64,000 nucleotides of DNA. Source: Comamonas testosteroni ATCC 11996 (GTDB lineage: Bacteria; Pseudomonadota; Gammaproteobacteria; Burkholderiales; Burkholderiaceae_C). The stretch is from positions 1-64,000 of the forward strand of contig NZ_AHIL01000037.1 in NCBI RefSeq assembly GCF_000241525.1, given 5' to 3'. Position numbers and translations under genes: made by a program. Below, in pieces: positions 8,776 through 17,080 of this stretch. A model generated the notes under the pieces. The model saw nothing but the letters and a program-made list of their open reading frames with translations, ran no database searches and was not told the origin of the DNA. Numbering within the stretch: the stretch's first letter is position 1; each line of letters begins with the position of its first letter.

Positions 8776-9897
8776 ATGTTCCAAAATGTATCCAATGATA
8801 GCGTCCTTGGCGATATGCAATTCCGGAATCAGACCTTGAAAATCCTTCATATTGAAGACTCTGTCGCAGATCAGGCTCTGGCACGCCTGAGTCTCAAGCG
8901 CGGGCAGCTGCCCTGCACGCTCACGACCGTGGACAGTCTGCAGGAGGTACAGGGCGCCCTGGAGACACAGGATTTCGACCTGATTCTGGCGGACTACCAT
9001 CTGCCCGGCTTCACGGCTCTCGACGTCTGGGACCTGGTGTGCGACCGTGCCGATGCCCCCCCTTTTGTGCTGCTGTCGGGTGCGATCGGCGAATCCGCCG
9101 CCGTGGACATCATGCGGCTGGGCATCAGCGACTATCTTCTCAAGGACCAGATCAACGGCCTGCCCCATGTCATCAAGCGCGCCGTGGAGGTCCATGAGGC
9201 GAGGCGAGCCCGCCGCCGCGCCGCACTGCAGCTGGCCGAGTCCGAAAAGCGCCTGGCCGAGCTGACCGAACACCTGCACACCAGCATCGAGCAGGAGCGT
9301 GCCAATATCTCGCGTGAGATTCACGATGACATCGGCGGCTCGCTCACTGCCGTCAAGTTCGATCTGGCCTGGCTGATCCGCAACAGCCCCGAGGGAAAGC
9401 AGCGCGAGCATGCCAGATCGGCACTGGAGATGCTGGAGCACGCACTGGGTGCCAGCCAGCGCATCATGCAGGACCTGCGCCCGCCCGTTCTGGACCAGGG
9501 ACTGGTGGCCGCCGTGCAATGGCTGGCCCAGGACTTCGAGCGCCGCACAGGCATACCCGCCCAGTTGCACACCAGCCGTGAGCATATGGAGATCGCACCC
9601 GCGCGGCAGGTGGTGGTCTACCGTACGGCACAGGAATCCTTGACCAATATCAGCAAATACGCACAAGCCAGCCAGGTGAAGCTGGATTTGTCCGACCACG
9701 AGGGTTTTTTGACACTGGAAGTAACAGATAACGGGGTAGGCTTGAGCCAGGATGATCGCAACAAGCCGCAGTCTTTCGGACTCAGAGGACTAAGTGAGCG
9801 CGCACGAACAATTCAAGGCTGGCTGGATGTAAGCAGCCACCCCGGCCTAGGAACCTCTATCATTCTCACCATTCCTCTGGCAGAGATCCAGGCATGA
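8776..9897 (+). CDS. Receiver-histidine kinase hybrid without a sensor domain
   Basis: An N-terminal response-regulator receiver (about 20-140: acidic pair E27/D28, phospho-acceptor D73 in LADYHLPG, K123) is joined by a charged helix to a NarX/DegS-type kinase core: HisKA_3 with His183 in REIHDDIGGSLTA, then an ATPase domain with QESLTNISKYA, DNGVGL and FGLRGLSERA motifs. There is no membrane segment, PAS or HAMP domain, so its input is probably phosphorylation of its own receiver. The LuxR-type regulator 55 bases downstream is the obvious partner. Start is uncertain: ATG 8776 or ATG 8815. It is divergent from the CheZ-like gene and lies inside the flagellar island. Confidence 0.88.
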   Translation: MFQNVSNDSVLGDMQFRNQTLKILHIEDSVADQALARLSLKRGQLPCTLTTVDSLQEVQGALETQDFDLILADYHLPGFTALDVWDLVCDRADAPPFVLLSGAIGESAAVDIMRLGISDYLLKDQINGLPHVIKRAVEVHEARRARRRAALQLAESEKRLAELTEHLHTSIEQERANISREIHDDIGGSLTAVKFDLAWLIRNSPEGKQREHARSALEMLEHALGASQRIMQDLRPPVLDQGLVAAVQWLAQDFERRTGIPAQLHTSREHMEIAPARQVVVYRTAQESLTNISKYAQASQVKLDLSDHEGFLTLEVTDNGVGLSQDDRNKPQSFGLRGLSERARTIQGWLDVSSHPGLGTSIILTIPLAEIQA

Positions 9898-9952
9898 GCC
9901 GCCCAACCAGGCGCTTGCCCGGTCCGCCATCTGACTTCCTGGGAGAGCAACC

Positions 9953-10591
9953 TTGATTCACGTGGTGCTTTGCGACGACCATGCCATTTTGCGCCGGGGC
10001 ATACGCGACACCCTGGCGGAGGCGACGGACATCAGCGTCACGGCGGAAGCGGGCAGCTATGCCGAACTGCGTGAGCAACTGCGCGACGCAACTTGCGATG
10101 TGCTGCTGCTGGACATCAACATGCCGGGCCGCAGCGGCCTGGAAGTGCTGGCCAGCGTGCGCGAAACGCATCCGCAGATCCGCGTCATCATGGTCTCCAT
10201 GTACCCCGAAGACCAGTACGCCTTGCGCAGCATCAAGGCCGGCGCGGCCGGCTATGCCAACAAGGCGGGGGATCCGGTGCTGCTGATCGATGCCGTGCGC
10301 ACCGTCCACAGCGGACGCAAATACCTGACTGCCGAAGTGGCCCAGATGCTGGCCGACAGCCTGGCCCAGCCTGCCGCCCCCGTGCCGCATGAAACCTTGT
10401 CCGAGCGCGAGATGCAGACGCTGCTGAAAATTGCCAGCGGTCAGCGACAGACCGATATTGCGCAGGAGTTGATGCTCAGCCCCAAGACGGTGAGCGTGTA
10501 CCGTGCACGGGTGCTGGAAAAGCTGGGCATGGGCAGCAACGCGGAGCTGACCGCCTATGCCATCAAGAACGGACTGATCGATACGCCCTGA
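9953..10591 (+). CDS. NarL/LuxR-family response regulator
   Basis: DNA-binding response regulator of 212 residues, probable partner of the adjacent hybrid kinase. The receiver has the pair D8/D9, phospho-acceptor D54 (LLLDINMPG), the SMYPED segment and a lysine in YANKAGD. The C-terminal helix-turn-helix (about 145-205) reads LSEREMQTLLKIASG, then DIAQELMLSPKTVSVYRARVLEKL, in short the LuxR signature. The start is TTG at 9953, supported by GGGAGAG 5 bases upstream and by the usual IHVVLCDDH opening. Targets are unknown; the location suggests control of motility or of processes opposed to it. Confidence 0.92.
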   Translation: MIHVVLCDDHAILRRGIRDTLAEATDISVTAEAGSYAELREQLRDATCDVLLLDINMPGRSGLEVLASVRETHPQIRVIMVSMYPEDQYALRSIKAGAAGYANKAGDPVLLIDAVRTVHSGRKYLTAEVAQMLADSLAQPAAPVPHETLSEREMQTLLKIASGQRQTDIAQELMLSPKTVSVYRARVLEKLGMGSNAELTAYAIKNGLIDTP

Positions 10592-10682
10592 AACGGGCGG
10601 CAGGCCATGCACGGCTGCCGATTTCTGGCTTGCGCGCCGACATAGAGGCAGCGCTTTGTTTCAAGACCCAAAACGGACTGAT

Positions 10683-10735
10683 TCATTTGCTGCAAAGCGC
10701 ATTAAGCTATTAAATATATAGCATTCACGCTAAGC
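10683..10735 (-). repeat. Dispersed repeat family 1, copy between luxR-type gene and fliR
   Basis: Read on the minus strand it contains AATAGCTTAATGCGCTTTGC, matching the family core ATAGCTnnnTGCGCTTT. It lies in the tail-to-tail gap and overlaps the fliR stop codon. Confidence 0.55.
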
Positions 10736-11494
10736 ACCGAAGACTGCCATGCCTTTTTGCAGCAAGGCCACCAGGGGCTGCTCCAGCAGGGGCAGAGTCG
10801 CCGTCAGGCCCAGCAGACCCACAGTCAAGGTGACAGGAAAGCCCACGGCATAGATATTCATCTGCGGCGCGACACGGGAGATGATGCCCAGCACCAGGTT
10901 GACGAACAGCAGCATGGCAATCATTGGCAGGGCAATCCAGAAAGCGCTGGCAAAGACGGCGCTGCCCATTTCGTGGATCCGCATCTGGGAGATGGCCTGC
11001 AGAAAGTTGCCATCGACGGGGAAGGCTTCAAAGCTCTTGAGAACAGCCATCAGCACCAGCAGATGGCCGTTGATGACAATGAACAGCAAGGTGGCAATCT
11101 GCACCATGAAGCGTGCCACGGCACTGAGCTGGGCATTGCTGGTCGGATCGAAGAAAGACGCGAAGTTCAGGCCCATCTGCAGGCCAATCACTTCACCGGC
11201 GACTTCGATGGCCGCCATCACCAGGCGCACGGCAAAGCCCACGGACAGGCCGATCACCACCTGCTGCACCAGAGTGCCCAGCGCCTGGGCCGAGGCAATG
11301 CTGACCACCGTCTGCTCGCCCAGCACGGGCTGCGCGCAAAGCGCTACCAGAAAAGCCAGCCCCACCTTGAGCCGCATGGGGATGGCTTTCTGAGAAAACA
11401 CAGGCGCTGTGGTGAACAGCGCCAGCACGCGCACAAACGGCCAGATCAGCGGCGAGAGCCAGGCGGCGATCTGGGCTTCGCTAAAGGAAATCAT
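10730..11494 (-). CDS. fliR: Flagellar export gate protein FliR
   Basis: Integral membrane subunit of the flagellar type III export gate, assembled with FliP and FliQ. The 254 residues contain several hydrophobic segments (for example LFTTAPVFSQ, LKVGLAFLVALCAQP, the LLFIVINGHLLVLMAVL run) and the family motif FASFFDPTSNAQ with GLQMG before it. The start ATG at 11494 overlaps the fliQ stop as ATGA, which indicates translational coupling; open sequence further upstream is inside fliQ. It is the last gene of fliLMNOPQR. Confidence 0.95.
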   Translation of the reverse strand: MISFSEAQIAAWLSPLIWPFVRVLALFTTAPVFSQKAIPMRLKVGLAFLVALCAQPVLGEQTVVSIASAQALGTLVQQVVIGLSVGFAVRLVMAAIEVAGEVIGLQMGLNFASFFDPTSNAQLSAVARFMVQIATLLFIVINGHLLVLMAVLKSFEAFPVDGNFLQAISQMRIHEMGSAVFASAFWIALPMIAMLLFVNLVLGIISRVAPQMNIYAVGFPVTLTVGLLGLTATLPLLEQPLVALLQKGMAVFGA

Positions 11495-11760
11495 CCCACC
11501 GAACCTGGAATGCTCTCTATGGTGCGACGAATGAAATCCACCAGCGTGGACAGCATCCACGGCCCCGCCACGGCAAACACCAGCACGGCAGCGATGAGCT
11601 TGGGCACAAAGGCCAGCGTGGCCTCATGCACCTGAGTCACGGCCTGAAAGACGCTCACCAGCAGACCCACGCCCATGACCACGCCCAGCACAGGCATGGA
11701 GATCATGAGCAGCAGGGTCAGCGCCTCGCGGCCAAAGGTCAGAACAAATTGAGAAGTCAT
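11491..11760 (-). CDS. fliQ: Flagellar export gate protein FliQ
   Basis: Small two-helix membrane protein of the export gate, 89 residues, the usual size. The sequence opens MTSQFVLTFGREALTLLLM and has the conserved VGLLVSVFQAVTQVHEATL stretch followed by the second helix LIAAVLVFAVAGPWML. The ATG at 11760 is preferred over an in-frame codon 15 bases earlier because it matches the family opening. It overlaps fliR by four bases. A family 2 repeat occupies the gap between it and fliP. Confidence 0.95.
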   Translation of the reverse strand: MTSQFVLTFGREALTLLLMISMPVLGVVMGVGLLVSVFQAVTQVHEATLAFVPKLIAAVLVFAVAGPWMLSTLVDFIRRTIESIPGSVG

Positions 11761-11832
11761 TGTTTTTCTCCCCACATTAGCGACAGGATTAAACGCACTT
11801 GAAACTGGCGCAGCCTAAGTGAGAGGCATCAA

Positions 11833-11912
11833 GCAAGAGCCGCCTCGCAGCAAGGATGCCGTCCCCCTTGGGGGAAGGCGCGGGCCGCCTAGGCAAGCAC
11901 CTCAGGGGTATC
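11833..11912 (-). repeat. Dispersed repeat family 2, copy after fliP
   Basis: On the minus strand ACCCCTGAGGTGC starts about three bases after the fliP stop, followed by GCGCCTTCCCCC, a short inverted GGGGGACGGC and a closing GCGAGGCGGCTCTTGC. It separates fliP from fliQ inside one operon. Confidence 0.75.
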
Positions 11913-12662
11913 TCATGTAGCAAAGCTCGCCGCCAGAGAGCCGATGATCAGGTTCCAGCCATCGGCCAGTACAAACAGCATGAGCTTGAAAGGCAGGGCC
12001 ACCAGCACGGGCGAGAGCATCATCATGCCCAGCGACATGAGGATGGAAGACACCACCATGTCGATGACCAGAAACGGAATGAAGATCATGAAGCCGATCT
12101 GAAAAGCCGTTTTCAGCTCGCTGGTCACAAAGGCCGGCACCAGCACACGCAGAGGTGCCGTTTCTGCTGTGACATTCGCATCCAGCTTGGCCAGGCGCTT
12201 GAAAAGCGCAAAGTCCGACTGGCGCGTCTGCTTAAGCATGAAGCCACGCATGGGGGCTTCGGCCTTTTCCATGGCTTGCTCGAAGCTGATGCTGTTTTGC
12301 GTGTAGGGCAGATAGGCGTCCTGATAGACCTTGTCCAGCGTAGGCCCCATCACAAACATGGTGAGAAACAGCGACAGACCGATCACCACCTGATTGGGCG
12401 GCGCGGACTGCGTGCCCAGAGCCTGGCGCAGCAGGCTCAGCACGATGACGATGCGGGTAAAGCCCGTCATCAACAGCAAGATGGCGGGCAGGAACGACAG
12501 CGCCGTGAAGAACAGCAATGTCTGGATGGGCACCGAATAGCTGGTGCCGCCCGCGCCCTGTCCCACCAGCAGCGGCAGACTGGCGGGTGCGCCCTGGGCT
12601 GCGGCCATCAGGGGCATGGCCAGCAGGACAGCGGCAGCAGCACGAGAGACGAATTTAGACAT
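11913..12662 (-). CDS. fliP: Flagellar export gate protein FliP
   Basis: Core pore-forming subunit of the flagellar export gate. 249 residues: a cleavable signal peptide ([13 protein letters not shown]), then four hydrophobic segments with family motifs [33 protein letters not shown] and, late, the [15 protein letters not shown] helix. FliP is one of the few flagellar proteins with a Sec signal peptide, as here. It overlaps the end of fliO by eight bases and is separated from fliQ by a family 2 repeat. Confidence 0.96.
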   Translation of the reverse strand: MSKFVSRAAAAVLLAMPLMAAAQGAPASLPLLVGQGAGGTSYSVPIQTLLFFTALSFLPAILLLMTGFTRIVIVLSLLRQALGTQSAPPNQVVIGLSLFLTMFVMGPTLDKVYQDAYLPYTQNSISFEQAMEKAEAPMRGFMLKQTRQSDFALFKRLAKLDANVTAETAPLRVLVPAFVTSELKTAFQIGFMIFIPFLVIDMVVSSILMSLGMMMLSPVLVALPFKLMLFVLADGWNLIIGSLAASFAT

Positions 12663-13086
12663 TTCCAGAATTCCGGGCCGCTTCGTCGGCCTGCGCGCGC
12701 ATCAGCGAGTCGGTGAACGATGAGACAGCAGGTGAATGGGCTGCACGGTCGGATTGCAAAGTCGCGGACGAGTCTTGCAGCACATGCAGGCATTGAATCT
12801 GCTGCGCCGTCACGCCCAGCACCAGGCGCACGGCCTGCTCCCCTTCACCCAGCTGCACGGTCACCACCCGCTGCTGAGGGCCAATGGCCAGCGTGCCCAA
12901 CACCTGCGCCGGAACTGAGGCGGCACCACGGGCCATCCCCATGCCGCGGGGCAGGAGGTTTTTTTGCTGCAGACGACGCACCAGCCAGGGCAACGCCGCC
13001 ATGACCGCCACAAACAGGATGACCAGCAGCAGCGTGGGCCACATGGAAGGGGTCGCTGCCGCAGAGTTGGCCGCGCTCTCAACCAC
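12655..13086 (-). CDS. fliO: Flagellar biosynthesis protein FliO
   Basis: Bitopic membrane protein that helps FliP assemble. 143 residues with one strong membrane helix near the N terminus ([20 protein letters not shown], about 15-34) and a soluble basic domain containing LLPRG and the later [21 protein letters not shown] segment. FliO is poorly conserved, so the call rests on the domain layout and on position between fliN and fliP, overlapping both by eight bases. Confidence 0.9.
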   Translation of the reverse strand: MVESAANSAAATPSMWPTLLLVILFVAVMAALPWLVRRLQQKNLLPRGMGMARGAASVPAQVLGTLAIGPQQRVVTVQLGEGEQAVRLVLGVTAQQIQCLHVLQDSSATLQSDRAAHSPAVSSFTDSLMRAQADEAARNSGNV

Positions 13087-13513
13087 GGCTGACCCGGCGC
13101 AGACGCTCGGACGGTGTCACCACGTCCGTCAGGCGGATACCGAACTTGTCGTTGACCACCACCACCTCGCCCTGGGCGATCAGGTAGCCGTTGACCAGCA
13201 CATCCATGGGTTCGCCGGCCAGAGCATCGAGCTCCACCACCGAGCCCTGAGCCAGCTGCAGAATGTATTTGATGGGCACCTTGGTGCGTCCCAGCTCCAC
13301 GGACAGCTGAACCGGAATGTCCAACACCATGTTGATATCGTGCACCGGCACATCGCCATAGCTGCGAGCGGCGTCGCCCGCCAGCGGACCGCCCTGGTCG
13401 GACAGCTCGGGGCCTTCGACGGCCTGGTCATGCTGACGCTGCTCTTCCAGCGCCTCGGCCCAGCCGGAGAACGGATCGTCACCCGCGGGCTTGTTGTTAT
13501 CGTCAATTGCCAT
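13079..13513 (-). CDS. fliN: Flagellar motor switch protein FliN
   Basis: C-ring protein that binds the FliM C-terminal domain and affects rotation direction and export-substrate docking. 144 residues: an acidic N-terminal region, then a SpoA domain with DIPVQLSVELGRTKVPI, ILQLAQGSVVELD, GEPMDVLVNG and the IRLTDVV ending typical of FliN. The ATG at 13513 (MAIDDNN) is chosen; it overlaps the end of fliM by 11 bases. Longer upstream frames lie inside fliM. Confidence 0.96.
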   Translation of the reverse strand: MAIDDNNKPAGDDPFSGWAEALEEQRQHDQAVEGPELSDQGGPLAGDAARSYGDVPVHDINMVLDIPVQLSVELGRTKVPIKYILQLAQGSVVELDALAGEPMDVLVNGYLIAQGEVVVVNDKFGIRLTDVVTPSERLRRVSRG

Positions 13514-14507
13514 GCTTCTCTCCCATCCAGCTGGTCTCGCCGCCGCGCAGGCTGCGTTCCACGCGGATTGCATATTTGTCGTTGTGCGTGCCGTACTGGC
13601 ACTCGAAAACCGGCACTCCACCGATGGAGGCGCGAATCAGCGGCTCACGGTCGAGCTCGATAAAGTCACCGGGGCGCATGGCCAGCAGCTGCTCCACCGT
13701 GGCATCGGCGCGGGCCAGCTCGGCCACCAGCGTGACCTCGGCAGCCTGAATCTCCCGCGTCAGCACCTTGACCCAGCGGCGATCCACCTCGATGGCATCG
13801 CCCTGAGTGGAGGAATACAGCACATCGCGAATCGGCTCCAGCGTTGCATAGGGCATGCAGATGTGGATGGAACCCGAGATATCGCCGATTTCCAGCTGAA
13901 AAGCCGTGGAGACCACGATTTCGCTGGGCGTGGCGATGTTGGCGAACTGCGGCTGCATTTCCGAGCGCTGATAAACCAGCTCCAGCGGATAGATGCCATG
14001 CCAGGCTTTTTTGTATTCCTCGCAGATCACATTGACCATGCGGTTGATCACGCGCTGCTCGGTGGTCGAGAAGTCGCGCCCCTCGATACGAGTCTGTAGG
14101 CGACCCGTGCCGCCGTACAGCGTGTCGATCACGCCAAACACCAGCGAGGGATCGCAGACGATCAGACCATTGCCGCGCAGTGGGCGAATGGCCATGATGT
14201 TGAAATTGGTGGGAACGGCCAGCTCGCGCAGGAAAGCGCTGTAGCGCTGCACCGTCACCGTGCCGACGGAAACCTCGGGGCTGCGGCGGATGAAGTTGAA
14301 CAGGCCGATGCGGAAGTTACGGGCAAAGCGCTCGTTGACAATTTCCATGGTGGGCATGCGCCCACGCACGATGCGTTCCTGGCTGGAGATGTCGTAGCTG
14401 CGGACCTGGCCGAGATCGACCTCCACCACCTCGGAACGCTGGCTTTCGCCAGTAACGCCTTCAAGAAGAGCATCAACCTCTTCCTGAGAGAGAAAAGAAT
14501 CGCTCAT
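13503..14507 (-). CDS. fliM: Flagellar motor switch protein FliM
   Basis: C-ring protein that receives phospho-CheY and switches rotation. The N-terminal CheY-binding peptide is visible (FLSQEEVDALLEG, residues 4-16). The middle CheC-like domain includes DISSQERIVRGRMPTMEIVN and the ARNFR region, and the C-terminal SpoA domain includes LEIGDISGSIHICMPY and VPVFECQYG. Length 334 is usual. It lies 15 bases after fliL and overlaps fliN. Confidence 0.97.
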   Translation of the reverse strand: MSDSFLSQEEVDALLEGVTGESQRSEVVEVDLGQVRSYDISSQERIVRGRMPTMEIVNERFARNFRIGLFNFIRRSPEVSVGTVTVQRYSAFLRELAVPTNFNIMAIRPLRGNGLIVCDPSLVFGVIDTLYGGTGRLQTRIEGRDFSTTEQRVINRMVNVICEEYKKAWHGIYPLELVYQRSEMQPQFANIATPSEIVVSTAFQLEIGDISGSIHICMPYATLEPIRDVLYSSTQGDAIEVDRRWVKVLTREIQAAEVTLVAELARADATVEQLLAMRPGDFIELDREPLIRASIGGVPVFECQYGTHNDKYAIRVERSLRGGETSWMGEKHGN

Positions 14508-14522
14508 GCACTCCCTCCCTGC

Positions 14523-15077
14523 TTACTGAATGATGAAGCTGGAGAACAGCACGCGACGCACAGGCCCCTTGCGATTGGCACGCGGGCCGTCTTCGTCGGC
14601 GTCCTCATCGTCGCGCGAGCGCTTCTTGGCACCTGAGCCGAAGCCCAGAGGCGCCGAGACCTCGGTGAGAATGTCGGCGGCCAGTTTTTCCTTGCCCTCG
14701 CGCGCCAGCAGCTCGTCGGCCGTGCGCTGGGACACCAGCATCAGAATGCCGTTGCGGATGCTGGGCAGATATTGCTTGACGGTGGAGGCGGTCTTTTCGT
14801 CGGCCAGCTCCAGCGTGATGCCCAGTTGCACAAAGCGGTCGCCGCCGGGGTCAGCCAGATTGGCCACCATATTGTCCAGTGGCAGGAAAGTGGGCACTGT
14901 GGCTTTGGCGCTGACCTCTTCTTCGCCATCGGCGCTGCTGTGCTGGCGTTGCATCATCAGCACATAGGCCGCGGCAGCCACGATGGCCAGCACGGCAACG
15001 ATGGCCACGATGACGATCAGCTTCTTGCTTTTGGCAGGAGCAGGTGCAACAGGGGCGGCATTGGGATTGGCTGACAC
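14523..15077 (-). CDS. fliL: Flagellar basal body-associated protein FliL
   Basis: Inner-membrane protein near the stator ring that supports torque. 184 residues with one membrane helix (LIVIVAIVAVLAIVAAAAYVL, about 20-40) after a short alanine/proline-rich cytoplasmic tail, then a periplasmic domain with MVANLADPGGDRFVQLGITLEL and the conserved KQYLPSIRNGILMLVSQRTADELL region. It ends VRRVLFSSFIIQ, as FliL proteins do. An acidic/basic insert (RSRDDEDADEDG) precedes the end. First gene of fliLMNOPQR. Confidence 0.95.
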   Translation of the reverse strand: MSANPNAAPVAPAPAKSKKLIVIVAIVAVLAIVAAAAYVLMMQRQHSSADGEEEVSAKATVPTFLPLDNMVANLADPGGDRFVQLGITLELADEKTASTVKQYLPSIRNGILMLVSQRTADELLAREGKEKLAADILTEVSAPLGFGSGAKKRSRDDEDADEDGPRANRKGPVRRVLFSSFIIQ

Positions 15078-15189
15078 GGCGGGTATTCCTCAAGAGTGGG
15101 GGACTGCATCCACCTCGCAGCCATTGCCGCGACACGGAAGATCCACGCCTGAATTATTCGCCGCCCGCCCTGCAGACCATTGCCCGAAT

Positions 15190-15256
15190 AAAAGCGCGAA
15201 ACCCGGCTTCATTCCGGGTTTCGCGCCCTGTCCGGCTCACCGTTTCCGTGAGCCGG
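15190..15256 (-). terminator. Terminator after fliK
   Basis: A 13-bp perfect stem (15194-15206 with 15214-15226, loop cttcatt) is followed on the minus strand by CTTTTATT, the pattern of an intrinsic terminator for the fliFGHIJK transcript. A second 9-bp stem (15232-15240 with 15248-15256) stands just before it. The fliL operon starts about 110 bases further on. Confidence 0.8.
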
Positions 15257-15266
15257 CTCTGATCAT

Positions 15267-16580
15267 TTACACGAAAAGGTCCACACCGGACTGCACCGGC
15301 CGCGCGCCATTGCGCGCACCGGCCGCTCCCATGGGCAGCTCGGCAGCATTGACCGAAACCCGGGCCACCCTGGCCTGGCCGCGCCGTGCGTCCTCGCCCT
15401 GGCTGTCGTCCCCGGACCGGGCGCCTGCACCGCCCCCATCCACACTGACGCCGCTCAGATTCAGCCCCTGGGCCTGCAAAAGCTCGCGCAGCTGGGCCTG
15501 GCCGTCGGCCAGCAACTGGCGTGCCTGCTCATCGCCCGCGGCAAAGCGCACATGAGCCTCCTGGCCGTTCAGCTGCACCTGGACCTGGATAGCCTTGCCC
15601 TCATGCTGGATCGACAGCGCGGCATTCTGCGTTTTCTGATGCACCCAGAAGGCCACCTGCTCGGACACCTCCTGCTCACGCTCTGTAGGTGCGGCATCCT
15701 GCCCCGCCAGGCTCTGGCCGAAGTCGGAGCTGTTCTGGCCGCCGCCCTGCATGCCGGCGCTCGCCGCCCCCATGGCTGCCCCGACGGCAGCCGCTGCAGC
15801 CTGCAGGTCGGCCCCGCCCTGCACTGCCGCCGTCTTGCCCTGTGGCGCAGCTTCATCCTGCTGGGGCGAGCGGGCCGCACGCAGCAAATCCTTGAGACCT
15901 TCCAGGGCCTGCGGCTGCACGGCAGTCATGCCCTGCAGGCTGATGCCTTGCTGCGGCAAGGCCTGCGCCTTGTGCACAGCTGGCTCGACGCGCGCAGCAG
16001 GTGCCTCTTCAGTCACCGAAGCCAGTGCGCTGTGCCCGCTGTCCTGCCCCTGCGCGGCTGCATCCTGCTGCTGCGGCAAGGCAGCTCCATCAGAATTAAT
16101 AGCTGCTTGCACCTGTGTTGTGTACGTTTGAGCCTGATTTGATTGCAAATCCTTGCCCATGAATGCAGCATGCGCCTGCTCGGACCCGGGCTGCAAAGCC
16201 TGGCGATGGGCCAGCTGCGCGGCATGGCCTCTGCCTGAAAGAAAGTCGGTGGCTACGCCCTGGCGCAGATCTGCGTCCCCCTGTCCATCCAGTTGGGCGG
16301 TCTGCCCGACCAGGCTCATCCACGGCGCATGGCCTTGAGCGATCAGCAGCGCATCCTGCTCGCCTGGTGCCAGCTTCGCGTCCGACACCTCGGCGGTCTG
16401 CAGCGCCGTCTGAGGCAGGCCTGCAGTCACGAATCCGTCCAGCGATGCCAGCAGCGATGAAAATCCCTGGCCGGACTCGCCTGCCGCCGCAGCACTTTTG
16501 GCCGAACTCATGGACTGCGCCATGGCCTTGCCGGTGCGCGCTTCGCCGCCGCGCGGGCCGTCAATTCTGGTTTCCGCCAT
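15267..16580 (-). CDS. fliK: Flagellar hook-length control protein FliK
   Basis: Exported ruler that sets hook length and switches export specificity through its C-terminal domain. 437 residues: a long, low-complexity Ala/Gln-rich N-terminal and middle part, then the conserved C-terminal domain (about 330-400) with LSIQHEGKAIQVQVQLNGQE, HVRFAAGDEQARQLLADG and QAQLRELLQAQGLNLSGVSV in order. Start ATG 16580, two bases after the fliJ stop. An in-frame copy of dispersed repeat family 1 lies in the variable middle part (about 16090-16152). The final residues SGVDLFV resemble the CheD and CheZ-like C termini. Confidence 0.92.
   Translation of the reverse strand: MAETRIDGPRGGEARTGKAMAQSMSSAKSAAAAGESGQGFSSLLASLDGFVTAGLPQTALQTAEVSDAKLAPGEQDALLIAQGHAPWMSLVGQTAQLDGQGDADLRQGVATDFLSGRGHAAQLAHRQALQPGSEQAHAAFMGKDLQSNQAQTYTTQVQAAINSDGAALPQQQDAAAQGQDSGHSALASVTEEAPAARVEPAVHKAQALPQQGISLQGMTAVQPQALEGLKDLLRAARSPQQDEAAPQGKTAAVQGGADLQAAAAAVGAAMGAASAGMQGGGQNSSDFGQSLAGQDAAPTEREQEVSEQVAFWVHQKTQNAALSIQHEGKAIQVQVQLNGQEAHVRFAAGDEQARQLLADGQAQLRELLQAQGLNLSGVSVDGGGAGARSGDDSQGEDARRGQARVARVSVNAAELPMGAAGARNGARPVQSGVDLFV
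16090..16152 (+). repeat. Dispersed repeat family 1, in-frame copy inside fliK
   Basis: The plus strand reads TTAATAGCTGCTTGC, then a spacer and ACGTTTGAGCCTGATTTGA, a close match to the family core. It is antisense to fliK, keeps the reading frame and encodes part of the variable ruler region (TTQVQAAINSDG on the fliK strand). Confidence 0.6.
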
Positions 16581-16582
16581 GC

Positions 16583-17047
16583 TCAGGCCTCCTGGAACTG
16601 CAGACCGAAGCTGCGTCGAAAAAATGCCATGGTGGCGCGCTCGTCGGTATCTTTTTGCTCGCGCCGCATCTGGGCCAGTGCCACATCACGGCGGCGGGCC
16701 TGCACCACTTTCTGCAGGCTGGTCACGCGCAGCTCGGCCGCCAGCAGGGCCTGACGCGAGGTCTCCAGGCGAATGTCCTGATCGGCCACGACCCGGGTCT
16801 GCAAGCCGATGGCGTGCTGCAGGCGCTCCATGAACTGATACTGGTGATGCATGACTTCGGGCTGCACGGCCAGCCCTTCCTGGGCTCCCCAGCGCGCCTG
16901 CATCTCAAGGACATAGCCCTGCAGCTGATCCATCTGGGCCTGCGCCGCCTGCTGGGCGCGCTGGCGCTCCTGCATGGCGGTGCGGGCCGCGTCACGCTTG
17001 CGTTCTGCAGCTTCAATGGCGACGTTCAAGGCATTCAAGGACGACAT
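16583..17047 (-). CDS. fliJ: Flagellar export chaperone/stalk protein FliJ
   Basis: Coiled-coil stalk that links the FliI ATPase ring to FlhA. 154 residues, almost entirely helical with heptad-like Gln/Ala/Arg-rich segments (AAERKRDAARTAMQERQRAQ and following) and no hydrophobic helix. Sequence conservation of FliJ is low; size, composition and position between fliI and fliK support the call. The C terminus keeps charged residues followed by FFRRSFGLQF. Confidence 0.92.
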   Translation of the reverse strand: MSSLNALNVAIEAAERKRDAARTAMQERQRAQQAAQAQMDQLQGYVLEMQARWGAQEGLAVQPEVMHHQYQFMERLQHAIGLQTRVVADQDIRLETSRQALLAAELRVTSLQKVVQARRRDVALAQMRREQKDTDERATMAFFRRSFGLQFQEA

Positions 17048-17080
17048 CTGCGACTCTCCCTCTGGCTAACCCGTTGATGC

